Shown here: positions 7,672-16,389 of the stretch, one piece after another
Layout: every line of letters starts with the position of its first letter
Position numbering within the stretch: the stretch's first letter is position 1
NCBI GenBank assembly: GCA_905215385.1
Contig: CAJMPY010000009.1
Span: 22,260-86,259 of the forward strand
Direction of reading: 5' to 3'
Length of the DNA stretch: 64,000 bases
Source of the DNA: an uncultured bacterium
GTDB taxonomy: Bacteria; Actinomycetota; Coriobacteriia; Coriobacteriales; Coriobacteriaceae
Notes under the pieces: generated by a model
What the model was told of the DNA's origin: nothing
Databases searched by the model: none
Seen by the model: the letters and a program-made list of their open reading frames with translations, nothing else
Program-made: the position numbers and the translations under genes

Positions 7672-8649
7672 CTACTTTGCGTCGTACGCCTCGGCATCCC
7701 ACCAGTCGAGCTGGGCGATGTTGTCGCGGATGTGCTGGCAGCTCTTGTGGAAGCCCTCGAGCTCGTGCTCGGAAAGGTCGAGCGTGTAGACCTCCTCGAC
7801 GCCCTCGGCGCCGATCACGCACGGCAGGGAGGTGAAGATGCCCTCCTCGCCATACTGGCCGGTCATAAGCGTAGAGGCCGAAAGCACGGCGTGCTCGTTG
7901 TGCAGCACGGCGGCACAGACGCGCGCGGCGGAGTTGGCGACGGCGTACTCGGTGCACTGCTTGCCCTGGTAGGTTACGTAGCCGCCCTTGCGTGCGAGCT
8001 CCTCGACCTCCATGTGGTCGAAGGCGTACTTGTCGGGATTCTCGGCCTGAAGCTCGTTAAGGCTCTTGCCGGCGATGGTCGCGGCCTTAAAGGCGGCAAG
8101 CTGGCTAAAGCCGTGCTCGCCGATCATGTAGGCGTCAATGGACTTGGGGCTCACGCCGACCTTCTTGGAGATCTCGGTGCGCAGACGGGCGGAGTCCAGG
8201 CCGCAGCCCGAGCCGATGATCTTCTTGGGGTCGTAGCCGGTCAGATGCCACAGCTCGGTGCACACGACGTCGCAGGGGTTGGAGATACTCACGAAGATGC
8301 CGTCGAAGCCGGCGTCGACGATGCGCTTGGCAAAGGTGCGGGCGGCGTCGGTGGTAAAGAACAGCTCGCCGTCGCGGCTACCGGCGGCCAGCGCGACCTT
8401 GCCGGCGGCGTTGACGATGACGTCGCAGCAGGCCAGCTCCTCGTAGTGGTCGTAGCAGTTGACGATCTTGGTGTTGTACGGGACAAACGAAAGGGAGTCG
8501 CGCAGGTCCTGGACCTCGGACGTCACCTTGGCCTCGTTGATATCGCACAGGTACAGCTCATCGGCAATGCCCTGCATGAGCAGGCTGTTGGCGACATGTG
8601 CTCCTACGTGGCCCTGGCCGACCACACCGATCTTACGCGTCTGGTACAT
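7672..8649 (-). CDS. L-lactate / L-2-hydroxyacid dehydrogenase (LDH-MDH family)
   Basis: This is a 325-residue NAD-dependent dehydrogenase. The Rossmann GxGxxG motif is GQGHVG (residues ~9-14), the family loop ISNPCDVV is present, and the catalytic His lies in MIGEHGFS. The substrate loop (AAGKVALAAGSRDGELFF) is not that of classical LDH. It is closer in style to L-2-hydroxyisocaproate dehydrogenases, so the substrate could be pyruvate or a branched 2-oxo acid. The start at 8649 is chosen because AAAGGATACGTAT precedes it; an upstream ATG at 8688 lacks a site. It is monocistronic and ends at the hairpin 7589-7629. It probably regenerates NAD+ during fermentation. Confidence 0.85.
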   Translation of the reverse strand: MYQTRKIGVVGQGHVGAHVANSLLMQGIADELYLCDINEAKVTSEVQDLRDSLSFVPYNTKIVNCYDHYEELACCDVIVNAAGKVALAAGSRDGELFFTTDAARTFAKRIVDAGFDGIFVSISNPCDVVCTELWHLTGYDPKKIIGSGCGLDSARLRTEISKKVGVSPKSIDAYMIGEHGFSQLAAFKAATIAGKSLNELQAENPDKYAFDHMEVEELARKGGYVTYQGKQCTEYAVANSAARVCAAVLHNEHAVLSASTLMTGQYGEEGIFTSLPCVIGAEGVEEVYTLDLSEHELEGFHKSCQHIRDNIAQLDWWDAEAYDAK

Positions 8650-8860
8650 ATACGTATCCTTTCGGCCGAGTTTTTCGCGTCGGACCATTGTAGCGTCCAG
8701 GCGTCACTTTGCTAGGCTAAATCGCCGTAGATTCTTGGGGCATGCCGTAATCTCTACTTTTGGAGTGATTTGGGCCGCTGACGGCATCGCGGGGCGATGT
8801 GCTCGCGCGGATGGGGCCGCTCGTTGTACCATAGCTGCAACTGACTCGTAAGGAGCATCC

Positions 8861-9787
8861 ATGCCCATTCGTATTCCCGACGCCCTTCCTGCTGCTGCGC
8901 AACTCGAGAGCGAGAACATCTTTGTCATGACCGAGTACCGCGCGCTACATCAGGACATCCGTCCGCTGCGCGTGCTCATCCTCAACCTCATGCCCACCAA
9001 GATCGCCACCGAGACGCAGATCATGCGCAAGCTCTCCAACACGCCGCTGCAGGTGGAGGTGGACCTGCTGCGCACCAAAACGCACGAGGCCACGCACGTG
9101 AGCGCCGGCCACCTGGAGACGTTTTACCGCACGTTCGACGACATCCGCGACATCCACTACGACGGCCTGATCATCACGGGCGCGCCGGTGGAGCAGATGC
9201 CGTTCGAGGAGGTCGACTACTGGCCCGAGCTCTGCCAGATCATGGATTGGTCCACCACGCACGTGCACTCTACGTTGCATATTTGTTGGGGCGCACAGGC
9301 GGGCCTGTATCACCACTACGGTATTCAGAAGTACGACCTGCCGGCAAAGGCGAGCGGCGTGTTCGAGCATTATCTGGTGAAGCCGCAAAGCCCGCTGGTC
9401 CGCGGCTTTGACGACCGTTTTTATGCCGTGCATTCGCGCAACACCGATGTGCGCCGCGAGGACGTGGAGGCCGAGCCGCAGCTTGAGGTCGTGGCCGTGT
9501 CCGACGAGGTTGGCCTGTACATTGTCAAGTCGACCGACAGCCGTCGCTTTTTTGTATTTGGCCACCCCGAGTACGATACCGACACGCTGCGCCTGGAGTA
9601 CGAGCGCGACGTGAAGCGCGGGCTCAACCCTCAGGTGCCGGCGCATTACTTTCCGGGCGACGACCCCACCGCCGAGCCGCGAAACGTCTGGCGCAGCCAG
9701 GCTCAGCTGTTCTACACCAACTGGCTCAACTACTACGTCTATCAAACCACGCCCTACGACCTAGCACGCGCCGGCGAGGAGCACTAG
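8861..9787 (+). CDS. metA: Homoserine O-acetyltransferase (MetA family)
   Basis: This is a 308-residue cytosolic enzyme that acylates L-homoserine in the first committed step of methionine synthesis. The catalytic Cys142 sits in HICWGAQA, and the His-Glu pair is in FGHPEYD. Residue 111 is Glu (GAPVE). In characterised MetA proteins Glu at this position is linked to acetyl-CoA use and Gly to succinyl-CoA use, so acetyl transfer is predicted despite the usual succinyltransferase label. Length is normal and AAGGAGCATCC precedes the ATG. No S-box or other riboswitch was recognised in the 211-bp divergent upstream region. Confidence 0.93.
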   Translation: MPIRIPDALPAAAQLESENIFVMTEYRALHQDIRPLRVLILNLMPTKIATETQIMRKLSNTPLQVEVDLLRTKTHEATHVSAGHLETFYRTFDDIRDIHYDGLIITGAPVEQMPFEEVDYWPELCQIMDWSTTHVHSTLHICWGAQAGLYHHYGIQKYDLPAKASGVFEHYLVKPQSPLVRGFDDRFYAVHSRNTDVRREDVEAEPQLEVVAVSDEVGLYIVKSTDSRRFFVFGHPEYDTDTLRLEYERDVKRGLNPQVPAHYFPGDDPTAEPRNVWRSQAQLFYTNWLNYYVYQTTPYDLARAGEEH

Positions 9788-9829
9788 GCTGCGATGATGC
9801 CGCTGTAGCCGTGGCTGATGTGGCAGCGG

Positions 9830-10426
9830 TTAGGCGCTGATGATGTGGGGCAGCGGCAGATCGTGGGCGTCGGTGGGGATGTGGTCGACGCGCTGTTCGT
9901 CAAAGGCGATGCCGACGATTTGACATACGGGCGAGAGCATGGGCAGGTAGCGGTCATAGCAGCCGCCGCCGTAGCCTAGGCGCGTGCCGGTGCGGTCGAA
10001 TGCTACGAGCGGCGCGACGATCATGTCGAGAGCTTCGGCAGGCACGATAGGGAAGCGGCTGCTGTCGATGTCCGTGGCCGCAAAGGCCCGCGTGGGGTGG
10101 GCGATAAACGTAGCCGCGTCCGCGTCGCCGGCAGCAACTGCCCGCATACACATGCGCTGGCCACAAGCTGCGGCGTCTGTTGCCGAGAGCATGCACGGAT
10201 AGGCCACGCGCCAGCCACGTTTGGCGGCAGCTGCGGCAAACGCGGCTGAGTCGACTTCGGAACCCATCGCGGCATAGACGGCAACGGTGTGCGGCGCCGC
10301 GGCATCCAAGCGGCCCAGCAGCTCAACCAGCCGCGCACAGATATCAGCAGACTTCGCCGCCCGCAAGTCCAAATCAAGAGCATCGCGCCGAGCAATCACC
10401 GCCCGCCGCAACTCAGCCTTGTCCAT
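9830..10426 (-). CDS. 5-formyltetrahydrofolate cyclo-ligase
   Basis: This is a 198-residue protein of the 5-FTHF cyclo-ligase (MTHFS) family, which converts 5-formyl-THF to 5,10-methenyl-THF using ATP. The N-terminal basic helix MDKAELRRAVIARRDAL and the C-terminal signature LGYGGGCYDRYLP are visible. The start at 10426 is preferred to 10453 because GAGAGGAAG lies just upstream of MDKAE. It converges with metA, with a 42-bp gap. Its promoter side carries REP-like elements (10443-10538). Confidence 0.9.
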   Translation of the reverse strand: MDKAELRRAVIARRDALDLDLRAAKSADICARLVELLGRLDAAAPHTVAVYAAMGSEVDSAAFAAAAAKRGWRVAYPCMLSATDAAACGQRMCMRAVAAGDADAATFIAHPTRAFAATDIDSSRFPIVPAEALDMIVAPLVAFDRTGTRLGYGGGCYDRYLPMLSPVCQIVGIAFDEQRVDHIPTDAHDLPLPHIISA

Positions 10427-10442
10427 CCCGGCTTCCTCTCCC

Positions 10443-10538
10443 AAACCTACCAAAAAGGGACAGGTTTATTTTGGCAGGTTTTATCTGGGCAAATGTCGAA
10501 ACCACCACAAAGGTGCCTGTCCCCTTTGTGGTGGTTTT
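10443..10538. repeat. Two REP-like palindromes in opposite orientation
   Basis: The first (10443-10482) has AAACCTACCAAAA and TTTTGGCAGGTTT arms around GGGACAGGTT. The second (10499-10538) has AACCACCACAAAGG and CCTTTGTGGTGGTT-type arms around TGCCTGTCCC. Both share the GGGACAGG core but on opposite strands, about 16 bp apart. The pair is the classical layout of a REP doublet. Confidence 0.75.
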
Positions 10539-10554
10539 GGCCCATGCGTTAACG

Positions 10555-10884
10555 CTATAGCGCCGCAGCGATCGCTTCAGTCACAAACTTATTGAGTGAC
10601 TCGCCCTTCTTTGCCGCTGCCAGCGCCGCCTGTTTGTGGAGCTCAGAGCCCGTTCTTACGTTGAACGAGCCCTTAAAAGCCCGCTCGGGCTCTTTGCCCT
10701 TCTCGGCGCAAAACTCAAGGTAATCGTCGACGGCGTCGTGGAAGCATTGCTCCACTTCTTCAGCCGTGGAGCCTTCAAATACGATTGCGTCTCTAATGCC
10801 GGCGACCATACCTGTTAGTACACGCTGCTCGGCATCGAACTCGACTGGGGCGAAATAGCCCTTGTATGCCAAAACGTTACTCAT
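10555..10884 (-). CDS. hicB: HicB-family antitoxin
   Basis: This is a 109-residue antitoxin. The N-terminal half has the HicB partial RNase H-like fold (YKGYFAPVEFDAEQRVLTGMV, then a D-rich helix VEQCFHDAVDDYLEFC). The C-terminal part is an Arc/RHH-like DNA-binding segment (GSFNVRTGSELHKQAALAAA..). It overlaps hicA by 8 bases, and its GGAGG ribosome-binding site lies inside hicA, so the two are translationally coupled in the order toxin then antitoxin. The ATG at 10884 suits this site better than the one at 10899. Confidence 0.9.
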   Translation of the reverse strand: MSNVLAYKGYFAPVEFDAEQRVLTGMVAGIRDAIVFEGSTAEEVEQCFHDAVDDYLEFCAEKGKEPERAFKGSFNVRTGSELHKQAALAAAKKGESLNKFVTEAIAAAL

Positions 10885-11140
10885 GACTGCCTCCGACATC
10901 CTGCAGAAATCGAACGATGTTTCGAATTGTCCCCGCTGTCAATTCGTCAGATGGATGAGGCGCGTGCATCACGAACATCCTGCCATCTGAGGGCCTGTAG
11001 AAGCGAACGCGCGATCCGGAAGTCTTGCCTTTGCTGTCCATTTCAAAGCCATATGAGACCATGACTTTTAAAAAATCGGCATACCGATACGTCGAAGGGC
11101 AGCTAAACAGTTGGGCGATGAGTTTATCGGCTCGAGTCAT
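10877..11140 (-). CDS. hicA: HicA-family toxin
   Basis: This is an 87-residue mRNA interferase-like protein, the partner of HicB. The double-stranded-RNA-binding-like fold is visible in YADFLKVMVSYGF, SGSRVRFYRP and MHAPHPSDELTAGTIRNIVRFL. The classic HicA motif GSH(H), holding the catalytic His, is replaced here by GSRVRF. A His-containing HAPHP segment follows. This is a common variant of the longer HicA subgroup, but activity cannot be assumed. Repeats flank the TA pair on both sides. Confidence 0.88.
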   Translation of the reverse strand: MTRADKLIAQLFSCPSTYRYADFLKVMVSYGFEMDSKGKTSGSRVRFYRPSDGRMFVMHAPHPSDELTAGTIRNIVRFLQDVGGSHE

Positions 11141-11238
11141 CCCGCCTCACATTTTGCAACTATATTCTAGTTGCAATTTAAGTCCGATGCAAACACTCAT
11201 AATATAGGACATGTGTACGTATAGAACAAGTGTTCGAA

Positions 11239-11276
11239 TCACCACTGAGAAAGGGGACAGGCACCTTTGTGGTGGT
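11239..11276. repeat. REP-like element (GGGGACAGGCACCTTTG)
   Basis: ACCACTGAGAAAGGGGACAG continues into GCACCTTTGTGGTGGT. It matches the second element of the 10443-10538 doublet in inverse orientation, but its left arm is degenerate. Confidence 0.7.
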
Positions 11277-11308
11277 CTGTGCTGTGGAGTGGGCGTCTGC
11301 GGCAGTTC

Positions 11309-11446
11309 GTCTCGATCTGTAACAGTAACTCGGCAAAATTGGACCCAGTTGTTACAGATTGAGACAAAGAGCTGGTGCCGTTCGGGAACGTCTCGATTTG
11401 TAACATCTGGAGCCAATATTGCCGCCTAGATGTTACAGATTTAGAC
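11309..11446. repeat. Tandem pair of GTCTCGAT-TGTAAC palindromes
   Basis: Copy 1 (11309-11365) has arms GTCTCGATCTGTAAC and GTTACAGATTGAGAC. Copy 2 (11390-11446) has GTCTCGATTTGTAACATCT and AGATGTTACAGATTTAGAC. The arms are conserved between copies while the loops differ. Together with 11239-11276 they fill the 398-bp gap after hicA, where no gene was found. Confidence 0.8.
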
Positions 11447-11493
11447 AAACTGGTGGGACGGGGTGAGCTGCCCCGCCCAAGCAGAGGCAAAAG

Positions 11494-11533
11494 AAAAGGT
11501 AGATTTTCAGGCATGTTCCAAAAATCTACCTTT
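11494..11533 (-). terminator. Terminator of the M16C peptidase gene
   Basis: On the minus strand AAAGGTAGATTTT and AAAATCTACCTTT arms form a hairpin followed by TTTTCTT, a few bases after the peptidase stop. Confidence 0.75.
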
Positions 11534-11538
11534 GTGCG

Positions 11539-14500
11539 TTAGCCCATCAGGTCGATGACGTTAAAGCCGGCGTTGCTCTTGGCGATGACTTCGCGGCCGC
11601 CAAAGACACAGGTGGGCGACTCGGCCGCAATGCGCGTCACATCGGCGCCGAGCGAGCTCAGCTCAGCGGGTGTGGCCGCGAGCATCTGGGCGCGACGCTC
11701 CTCGCGCGCATGCGGATCGAGCCCGGCCAGGTAGGTCGTGTTGCGGCGCTTGGTGAGCGCATAGGGCTTCACCGGCGCGTCCATGCCGCTCACGCAGCTC
11801 ACGATAAAGCCCTCAAAGGCGGCCTCGTCGGGCTCAAAGCGGCCAAGCCATGCGCCTGCACGCTCCACGCGCTCAATCGAAGGGTCAATCGCCGGGTCGC
11901 GGTAGGTGTAGAACGCCGTCTGACGCTCGCCTGCCGCGCGGAATCCGCAGCCGTAAGCACCGCCCTTCACGCGAATCTCGTTCCACAGGTAGTCGTAAGA
12001 GAGCGCGTTGGCAGCCACGGCCCAGGCTCCCGTCACGTCAATGCCCAGGCGACGCGGATCGCACGCACGCGCGGCAAAGCAGATGTCGCTGGGGATCACG
12101 AAAGCCTCGTGGCGGTCGCACGGCGCCGGCACCACGAGCGCGTCGCGGCCGGCACCATCGCCCGCACCCAGCCCCAGGTCGCCCGCGGCATCCCAGTACG
12201 CGTCAAAGTCCTCATCGCTGCCGGTAAAGCTCGCCAGGCAGCCGTCGGCCACAAAGATGCGGTCTGCCAGCTCGGCAAGCTTGGCGCGCAGATTGTCCAG
12301 GCGCTCGTCAAAGTGCTCGAGCAGATCGCGCAGGAACAGATAGAAATCCACGCCCGAGAGCTGCTCGCGCACCACGGCCGAAGGCGAGCTGTAGCTCATC
12401 GCGCGACCCAGCGCCGCCGAGTGTCCGTTGTTGATAAAGCCCTGCTCAAGCCCAATGCGAATCTGCGTGAGCACGTCGCGCACGCGGTCGGCGTCAGCAT
12501 CGAGCAACAGCGTGCTCGACCACACCTCGCGCGGCAGGTTCGCCAGCGCATCTATCTTTTCGGACAGGGCGCCGGCGCTCACCAGCAGGTAGGGGCGCAC
12601 GCCGTCCACGTTGGGCTGCGTCATGACCTCGGTCGTAAAGCTCAAAAAGCCCAGCTTGCCGGCGATGAGATTGTCGAGCTCCTCTGCCGAGTGCTCGCTT
12701 GTAGGCAGCTGCTTGAGCAGACGGCAGAGCAGTGTCACATAGGGCAGGTCCTCAAACGCGACGCAGCTCAGGTCGAAATACTGCATGGCGTAGGCCAGGC
12801 GGTTGGTGGGGATGCCGTGGCGCAGGCAGGGGATGGGCGCGGTCGTGTCTACGACCAGCGGCGGCTCGGGGTGCGCCTCGCCAATGTCGGACACGCGCAG
12901 GCGCGGCAGTGTGGCCTTGGCCTCGGGCGTGTCTTCTGCCTCCTGCGCGGCACGCAGCGCGGCCGTGCGCTCGACCACGTCGGCCAGCTCGGCATCGGTC
13001 ATGGCATCGCGCTTGGCTGCCAGCTCGGCGGCCTCGGCACCCTCTGCGCCCTCGGCGGCGTCCACCGGCACCAGCTCGACCAGTGCCATGTGGTCGTTTT
13101 CCAGCACCAGCTCGCGCAGCAGGTCCTCAAAGTAGCTGCCGTCCAGGTCGTCGCGCAGCTCCTCGTACACCGGGCCGTACTTGAGCGCCAGCGTCGCGGC
13201 GTCGTCATCGTAGAGCCACGTGCTCAGCGCGTCGCACGCAATGGCTACGCCGTCGGCGATGCCGTAGTCGCGCTGGCGCAGGTCGTACTCGTTGCTGCTG
13301 ATGATGGCTTCCAGGCGCTCGCGCGGAACGCCGTGCTCGCACAGGTCGCGGCAGGCGTCCTGGAACACGCGGCGCAGCTCGCGCGCCACGCCTGGCTGCG
13401 CGTTTTGCAACATGATGAGCTCGTAGGGCTGCAGGCTCTCGGCCGCGGTGTAGCTCACCACGTTGCCGCCCAGGCCGGCGGCCAGAATGGTCTTCTTGAC
13501 CGGCGCCTCGTTGGAGCCCAGCAGCGCCTCGAACAGGATATCCGCCGCGATCGTGCGTTTGCGGTCGAGCGCGCTGCCCAACACAAGGCCCAGGCCCACC
13601 AGGGCGTTCTCGGGTGTAGTGGCCATCTCGACGCGCTTGTACTCGCAGGTCACGGGCGTCTGCACGCCCAGCGGATTGGGCGCCAGCGCGGACGGGTCCT
13701 CGCCGGCGGCAACGGCTGCGTCCATGCGGCGGCTTGCGGCACTCGGCTGCGACAGATAACGCTCGTCCAAAAAGGCCAGTGCGCGGTCCACGTCCAGGTC
13801 GCCGTAGAGCGTGATGTAGGAGTTGGAGGGGTTGTAGTGGCGCGCGTGCGTGTCCAGGAACTGCTCGTAGGTGAGCGCGGGAATCGCGCGCGGGTCGCCG
13901 CCGCTCTCGTGCGCATAGGCGGTGTCGGGATAGAGCGCGGCGTTGACGGCGTCGTCCAGCACGCTCATGGGATCGGACAGCGCACCCTTCATCTCGTTGA
14001 ATACCACGCCGTTATAGCGCAGCGTGCCCTCGCGCAGGCTCGCGGAGCTGTCGCTGCCCTCGATCTCGACGCTCTCCGGCAGGTCCAGCTCGTAGTGCCA
14101 GCCCTCCTGCTCAAAAATGGTGGGCCTGGTATAGATGGCCGGGTTGAACACCGCGTCCAGATACACGTCCATCAGGTTGTACAGATCCTGCTCGTTGGTG
14201 GTGGCGACAGGGTAGATGGTTTTGTCGGGGTAGGTCATGGCGTTGAGGAACGTCTGCATGGAGCTCTTGATCAGGTCGACAAACGGCTCCTTGACGGGGA
14301 ACTTGGCCGACCCGCACAGCACCGAGTGCTCAAGAATATGGAACACGCCGGTAGAATCGGCCGGCGGCGTCTTAAAGCCAATGGCAAAGGCCTTGTTTTC
14401 GTCGTCGCACGCAAGGTACAGCAGGCGAGCGCCCGAGACGGTGTGGCGCAGCACGTAGGCGTCCGAGTCGAGCTCGGGCACGGTCTCGCAGCGCTCGACG

Positions 14501-14577
14501 GCAAAGCCGTGGCAGGTAGTGCCGGGCACCAGCAGTGCGGCGGCAGCGGCGCGCGGGTCGGTTGAGGTGGTGGGCAT
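11539..14577 (-). CDS. Insulinase family metalloprotease, M16C (PreP-like)
   Basis: This is a 1012-residue zinc peptidase. The inverted zinc motif HILEH (His80, Glu83, His84) lies in GVFHILEHSVLCGSAKFPVK, the family-typical context. The distal Glu is expected near LYNLMDVYLDAV. The long two-half clamshell length and middle M16C_assoc-like region fit presequence-protease-type enzymes, which degrade peptides rather than folded proteins. No signal peptide is seen, so cytosolic action is likely. The start at 14577 has AAAGGAGACTGCAT upstream; the longer frame to 14778 runs through a palindromic repeat and is rejected. It is monocistronic, ending at the hairpin at 11494-11533. Confidence 0.93.
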   Translation of the reverse strand: MPTTSTDPRAAAAALLVPGTTCHGFAVERCETVPELDSDAYVLRHTVSGARLLYLACDDENKAFAIGFKTPPADSTGVFHILEHSVLCGSAKFPVKEPFVDLIKSSMQTFLNAMTYPDKTIYPVATTNEQDLYNLMDVYLDAVFNPAIYTRPTIFEQEGWHYELDLPESVEIEGSDSSASLREGTLRYNGVVFNEMKGALSDPMSVLDDAVNAALYPDTAYAHESGGDPRAIPALTYEQFLDTHARHYNPSNSYITLYGDLDVDRALAFLDERYLSQPSAASRRMDAAVAAGEDPSALAPNPLGVQTPVTCEYKRVEMATTPENALVGLGLVLGSALDRKRTIAADILFEALLGSNEAPVKKTILAAGLGGNVVSYTAAESLQPYELIMLQNAQPGVARELRRVFQDACRDLCEHGVPRERLEAIISSNEYDLRQRDYGIADGVAIACDALSTWLYDDDAATLALKYGPVYEELRDDLDGSYFEDLLRELVLENDHMALVELVPVDAAEGAEGAEAAELAAKRDAMTDAELADVVERTAALRAAQEAEDTPEAKATLPRLRVSDIGEAHPEPPLVVDTTAPIPCLRHGIPTNRLAYAMQYFDLSCVAFEDLPYVTLLCRLLKQLPTSEHSAEELDNLIAGKLGFLSFTTEVMTQPNVDGVRPYLLVSAGALSEKIDALANLPREVWSSTLLLDADADRVRDVLTQIRIGLEQGFINNGHSAALGRAMSYSSPSAVVREQLSGVDFYLFLRDLLEHFDERLDNLRAKLAELADRIFVADGCLASFTGSDEDFDAYWDAAGDLGLGAGDGAGRDALVVPAPCDRHEAFVIPSDICFAARACDPRRLGIDVTGAWAVAANALSYDYLWNEIRVKGGAYGCGFRAAGERQTAFYTYRDPAIDPSIERVERAGAWLGRFEPDEAAFEGFIVSCVSGMDAPVKPYALTKRRNTTYLAGLDPHAREERRAQMLAATPAELSSLGADVTRIAAESPTCVFGGREVIAKSNAGFNVIDLMG

Positions 14578-14663
14578 ATGCAGTCTCCTTTGACGCCCCA
14601 GCGGGGGCGAATCGAGTCGAATCCCCGAGAGTATACCCATATGGGGCCTTCGACCAATCTGCC

Positions 14664-14786
14664 GCACGAGCGTGGATTTTCGGACACACGAGCGTGGAAA
14701 TTCGGACGCCCGCCAAATAGCAGTGGATTTTCGGACGAAATCGGCCGCCAAAAGCCTAGAAACCGTCCAAATAACCACGCTCGTGC
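14664..14786. repeat. Long palindrome with GCACGAGCGTGG arms
   Basis: GCACGAGCGTGGATTTTCGG at 14664 is mirrored by a copy ending in CCACGCTCGTGC at 14786, with about three mismatches. GTGGATTTTCGGAC-type units occur three times inside. A second hairpin, CTCACATTCATC/GATGAATGTGAG, lies at 14806-14841. The remaining bases up to 15058 are AT-rich and hold only the likely promoter of the GntR gene. Confidence 0.7.
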
Positions 14787-15058
14787 GTCAACTACGTATC
14801 TCTCACCTCACATTCATCTCTACGACGAGGGATGAATGTGAGACAGGTAGAAGATAAAAATCAATCGGCTTATCGGATGCATATACCGCCATCAGATTGA
14901 AGTTGTATGCGGAAATGGATGGACTCTACACCGCTTACGCAAAATAACCCCTCGTTTGCTAAAACATTATAGGAAATGGCGTGGAGTGCTAAAAAGTTCT
15001 AATACAATATAAGCCATTTATCTATAAGCTGCTGATTTCTTGTAAAGGTATGGTTGAT

Positions 15059-15763
15059 ATGGTTGAAGCAAATAGCGTTATCCCCCTGTACAAACAGATT
15101 GTTCGTGCGCTTTCTGATTCGATCGCCAACGGCACGTACCGCCCGGGAGATAAGCTCCCGACCGAGGCGGAGCTTATCGAGCAATTTGGCGTGAGCCGAA
15201 TAACGGTTCGCTCCGCAATTAAAGAAATGGAAGATGCTGGGCTTGTTGAGAGGGCCCGTGGCAAGGGCACGTTTGTTTCGTCGGACACGCAGATGTATGC
15301 CGCGGACGACCGTGAGAGCTTTACCCATTCGTGCCAGCTTGCGGGCAAACAGGCGTCTACCAGGGTTCTCGAAATGGGCTGGGACTTCCCAAGCCTGCGA
15401 GACGCGAAGTTCCTGGGCGTAGACGATACCCAAAAGGTATTGCGTAGTCGTCGTCTACGCCTTGTGGATGGCAAGCCCACGATGCTGGAAACCAATAGCT
15501 ATTCCGCTGCGCTTTCTTTTTTGGAGCATGAGTCCCTCGATGATTCGCTGATGGCGGTACTCGATCGCCAGGGGATCAAGATGGGCCCCAACACGCGTAC
15601 GCTCGAGGTCTGCTATGCGAGCGAGCTCGAGGCGGCATACCTTAACGTGGAGCTGGACTCTTCGCTGCTTCTGTTTGTCGATAGGCGCTATGCCCCAAGC
15701 GGCGAGCCGCTCTTCATCTCCCGTCAGGTGTACTGCACCGAGCGACTGAAGTTCTACTTGTAA
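15059..15763 (+). CDS. GntR-family regulator (HutC/UTRA) of the PTS-deglycase operon
   Basis: This is a 234-residue regulator with a winged helix at ~5-72 (PTEAELIEQFGVSRITVRSA, RGKGTFV) and a UTRA domain from ~90 to the end. It is less similar to the two regulators near recQ than those are to each other. It lies 135 bp upstream of a mannose-family PTS and SIS deglycase cluster on the same strand and is its likely local regulator. AAAGG is 10 bases before the ATG at 15059; the ATG at 15050 is too close but is possible. The upstream 480 bp are AT-rich, with a TACAAT box near 15003. Confidence 0.87.
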   Translation: MVEANSVIPLYKQIVRALSDSIANGTYRPGDKLPTEAELIEQFGVSRITVRSAIKEMEDAGLVERARGKGTFVSSDTQMYAADDRESFTHSCQLAGKQASTRVLEMGWDFPSLRDAKFLGVDDTQKVLRSRRLRLVDGKPTMLETNSYSAALSFLEHESLDDSLMAVLDRQGIKMGPNTRTLEVCYASELEAAYLNVELDSSLLLFVDRRYAPSGEPLFISRQVYCTERLKFYL

Positions 15764-15898
15764 ATTAGAGATAGATTGGTCGATTTACCGACTAATTGTT
15801 ACCGTTCGCGGATTTGGAAAATAGACACGCCGCGTAGGGTAGATTGCTAATATACTTTGTTATGACAATATAGTACGTCCTATTGGTATTGGAGAACT

Positions 15899-16318
15899 AT
15901 GAATAAGATATTGCTAGCGAGTCATGGTTATCTCGCCCAAGGCATGAAAAGCTCTCTGGAGATTCTGATGGGCACCAACGACCGAATCGAGTGCCTGTGC
16001 GCCTATGTCGATGACGATTCAAGGGACGTCGCGGCGTTGATTGATGCATGGATGGAGACGAGGGACCCTGCCGACTCTTGGTTTGTCGTGACTGACATCT
16101 TTGGCGGCTCTGTAAACAACGAATTCATTCAGAGGCAGACTGCCGAATCGTTTACGTTGATCGCCGGAATGAACTTGCCGCTGCTGGTGGAAATGGTTAC
16201 ACAGCTGGACTCCCTGGATGCGGGCAAGGCCAAAGCCGCGGTCGAGGGATCGCGTTCGTTTATTCAGCTTTGCGAGGCGGCGGACATGCTTGCCGGCGCC
16301 GAGGAAGAAGATTTCTAG
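15899..16318 (+). CDS. PTS mannose-family EIIA component
   Basis: This is a 139-residue cytosolic phosphocarrier of the mannose/sorbose-type PTS. The phosphorylatable His9 is in LLASHGYLAQGM and the conserved DIFGGS lies at ~66. It accepts phosphate from HPr and passes it to EIIB. It is the first structural gene of the cluster IIA-IIB-SIS-IIC-IID. Upstream (15781-15898) an imperfect TTGGTCG/CGACTAA palindrome and AT-rich sequence suggest a promoter and operator. TTGGAGAACT precedes the ATG. Confidence 0.92.
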   Translation: MNKILLASHGYLAQGMKSSLEILMGTNDRIECLCAYVDDDSRDVAALIDAWMETRDPADSWFVVTDIFGGSVNNEFIQRQTAESFTLIAGMNLPLLVEMVTQLDSLDAGKAKAAVEGSRSFIQLCEAADMLAGAEEEDF

Positions 16319-16389
16319 TTAGTTCTGGTTCGAGCCCTAGCTAAGGGTCACACCTGTCATTCCCTTTATCACGTGCGGAGATGATAACG

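Noticed and set aside
8650..8860. SAM-type riboswitch upstream of metA
   Set aside because: No S-box or SAM-II consensus or convincing terminator structure was found.
11710..14565. 951-residue open frame opposite the M16C peptidase gene
   Set aside because: It is a shadow frame of a high-GC gene; the minus-strand gene has clear zinc-peptidase motifs.
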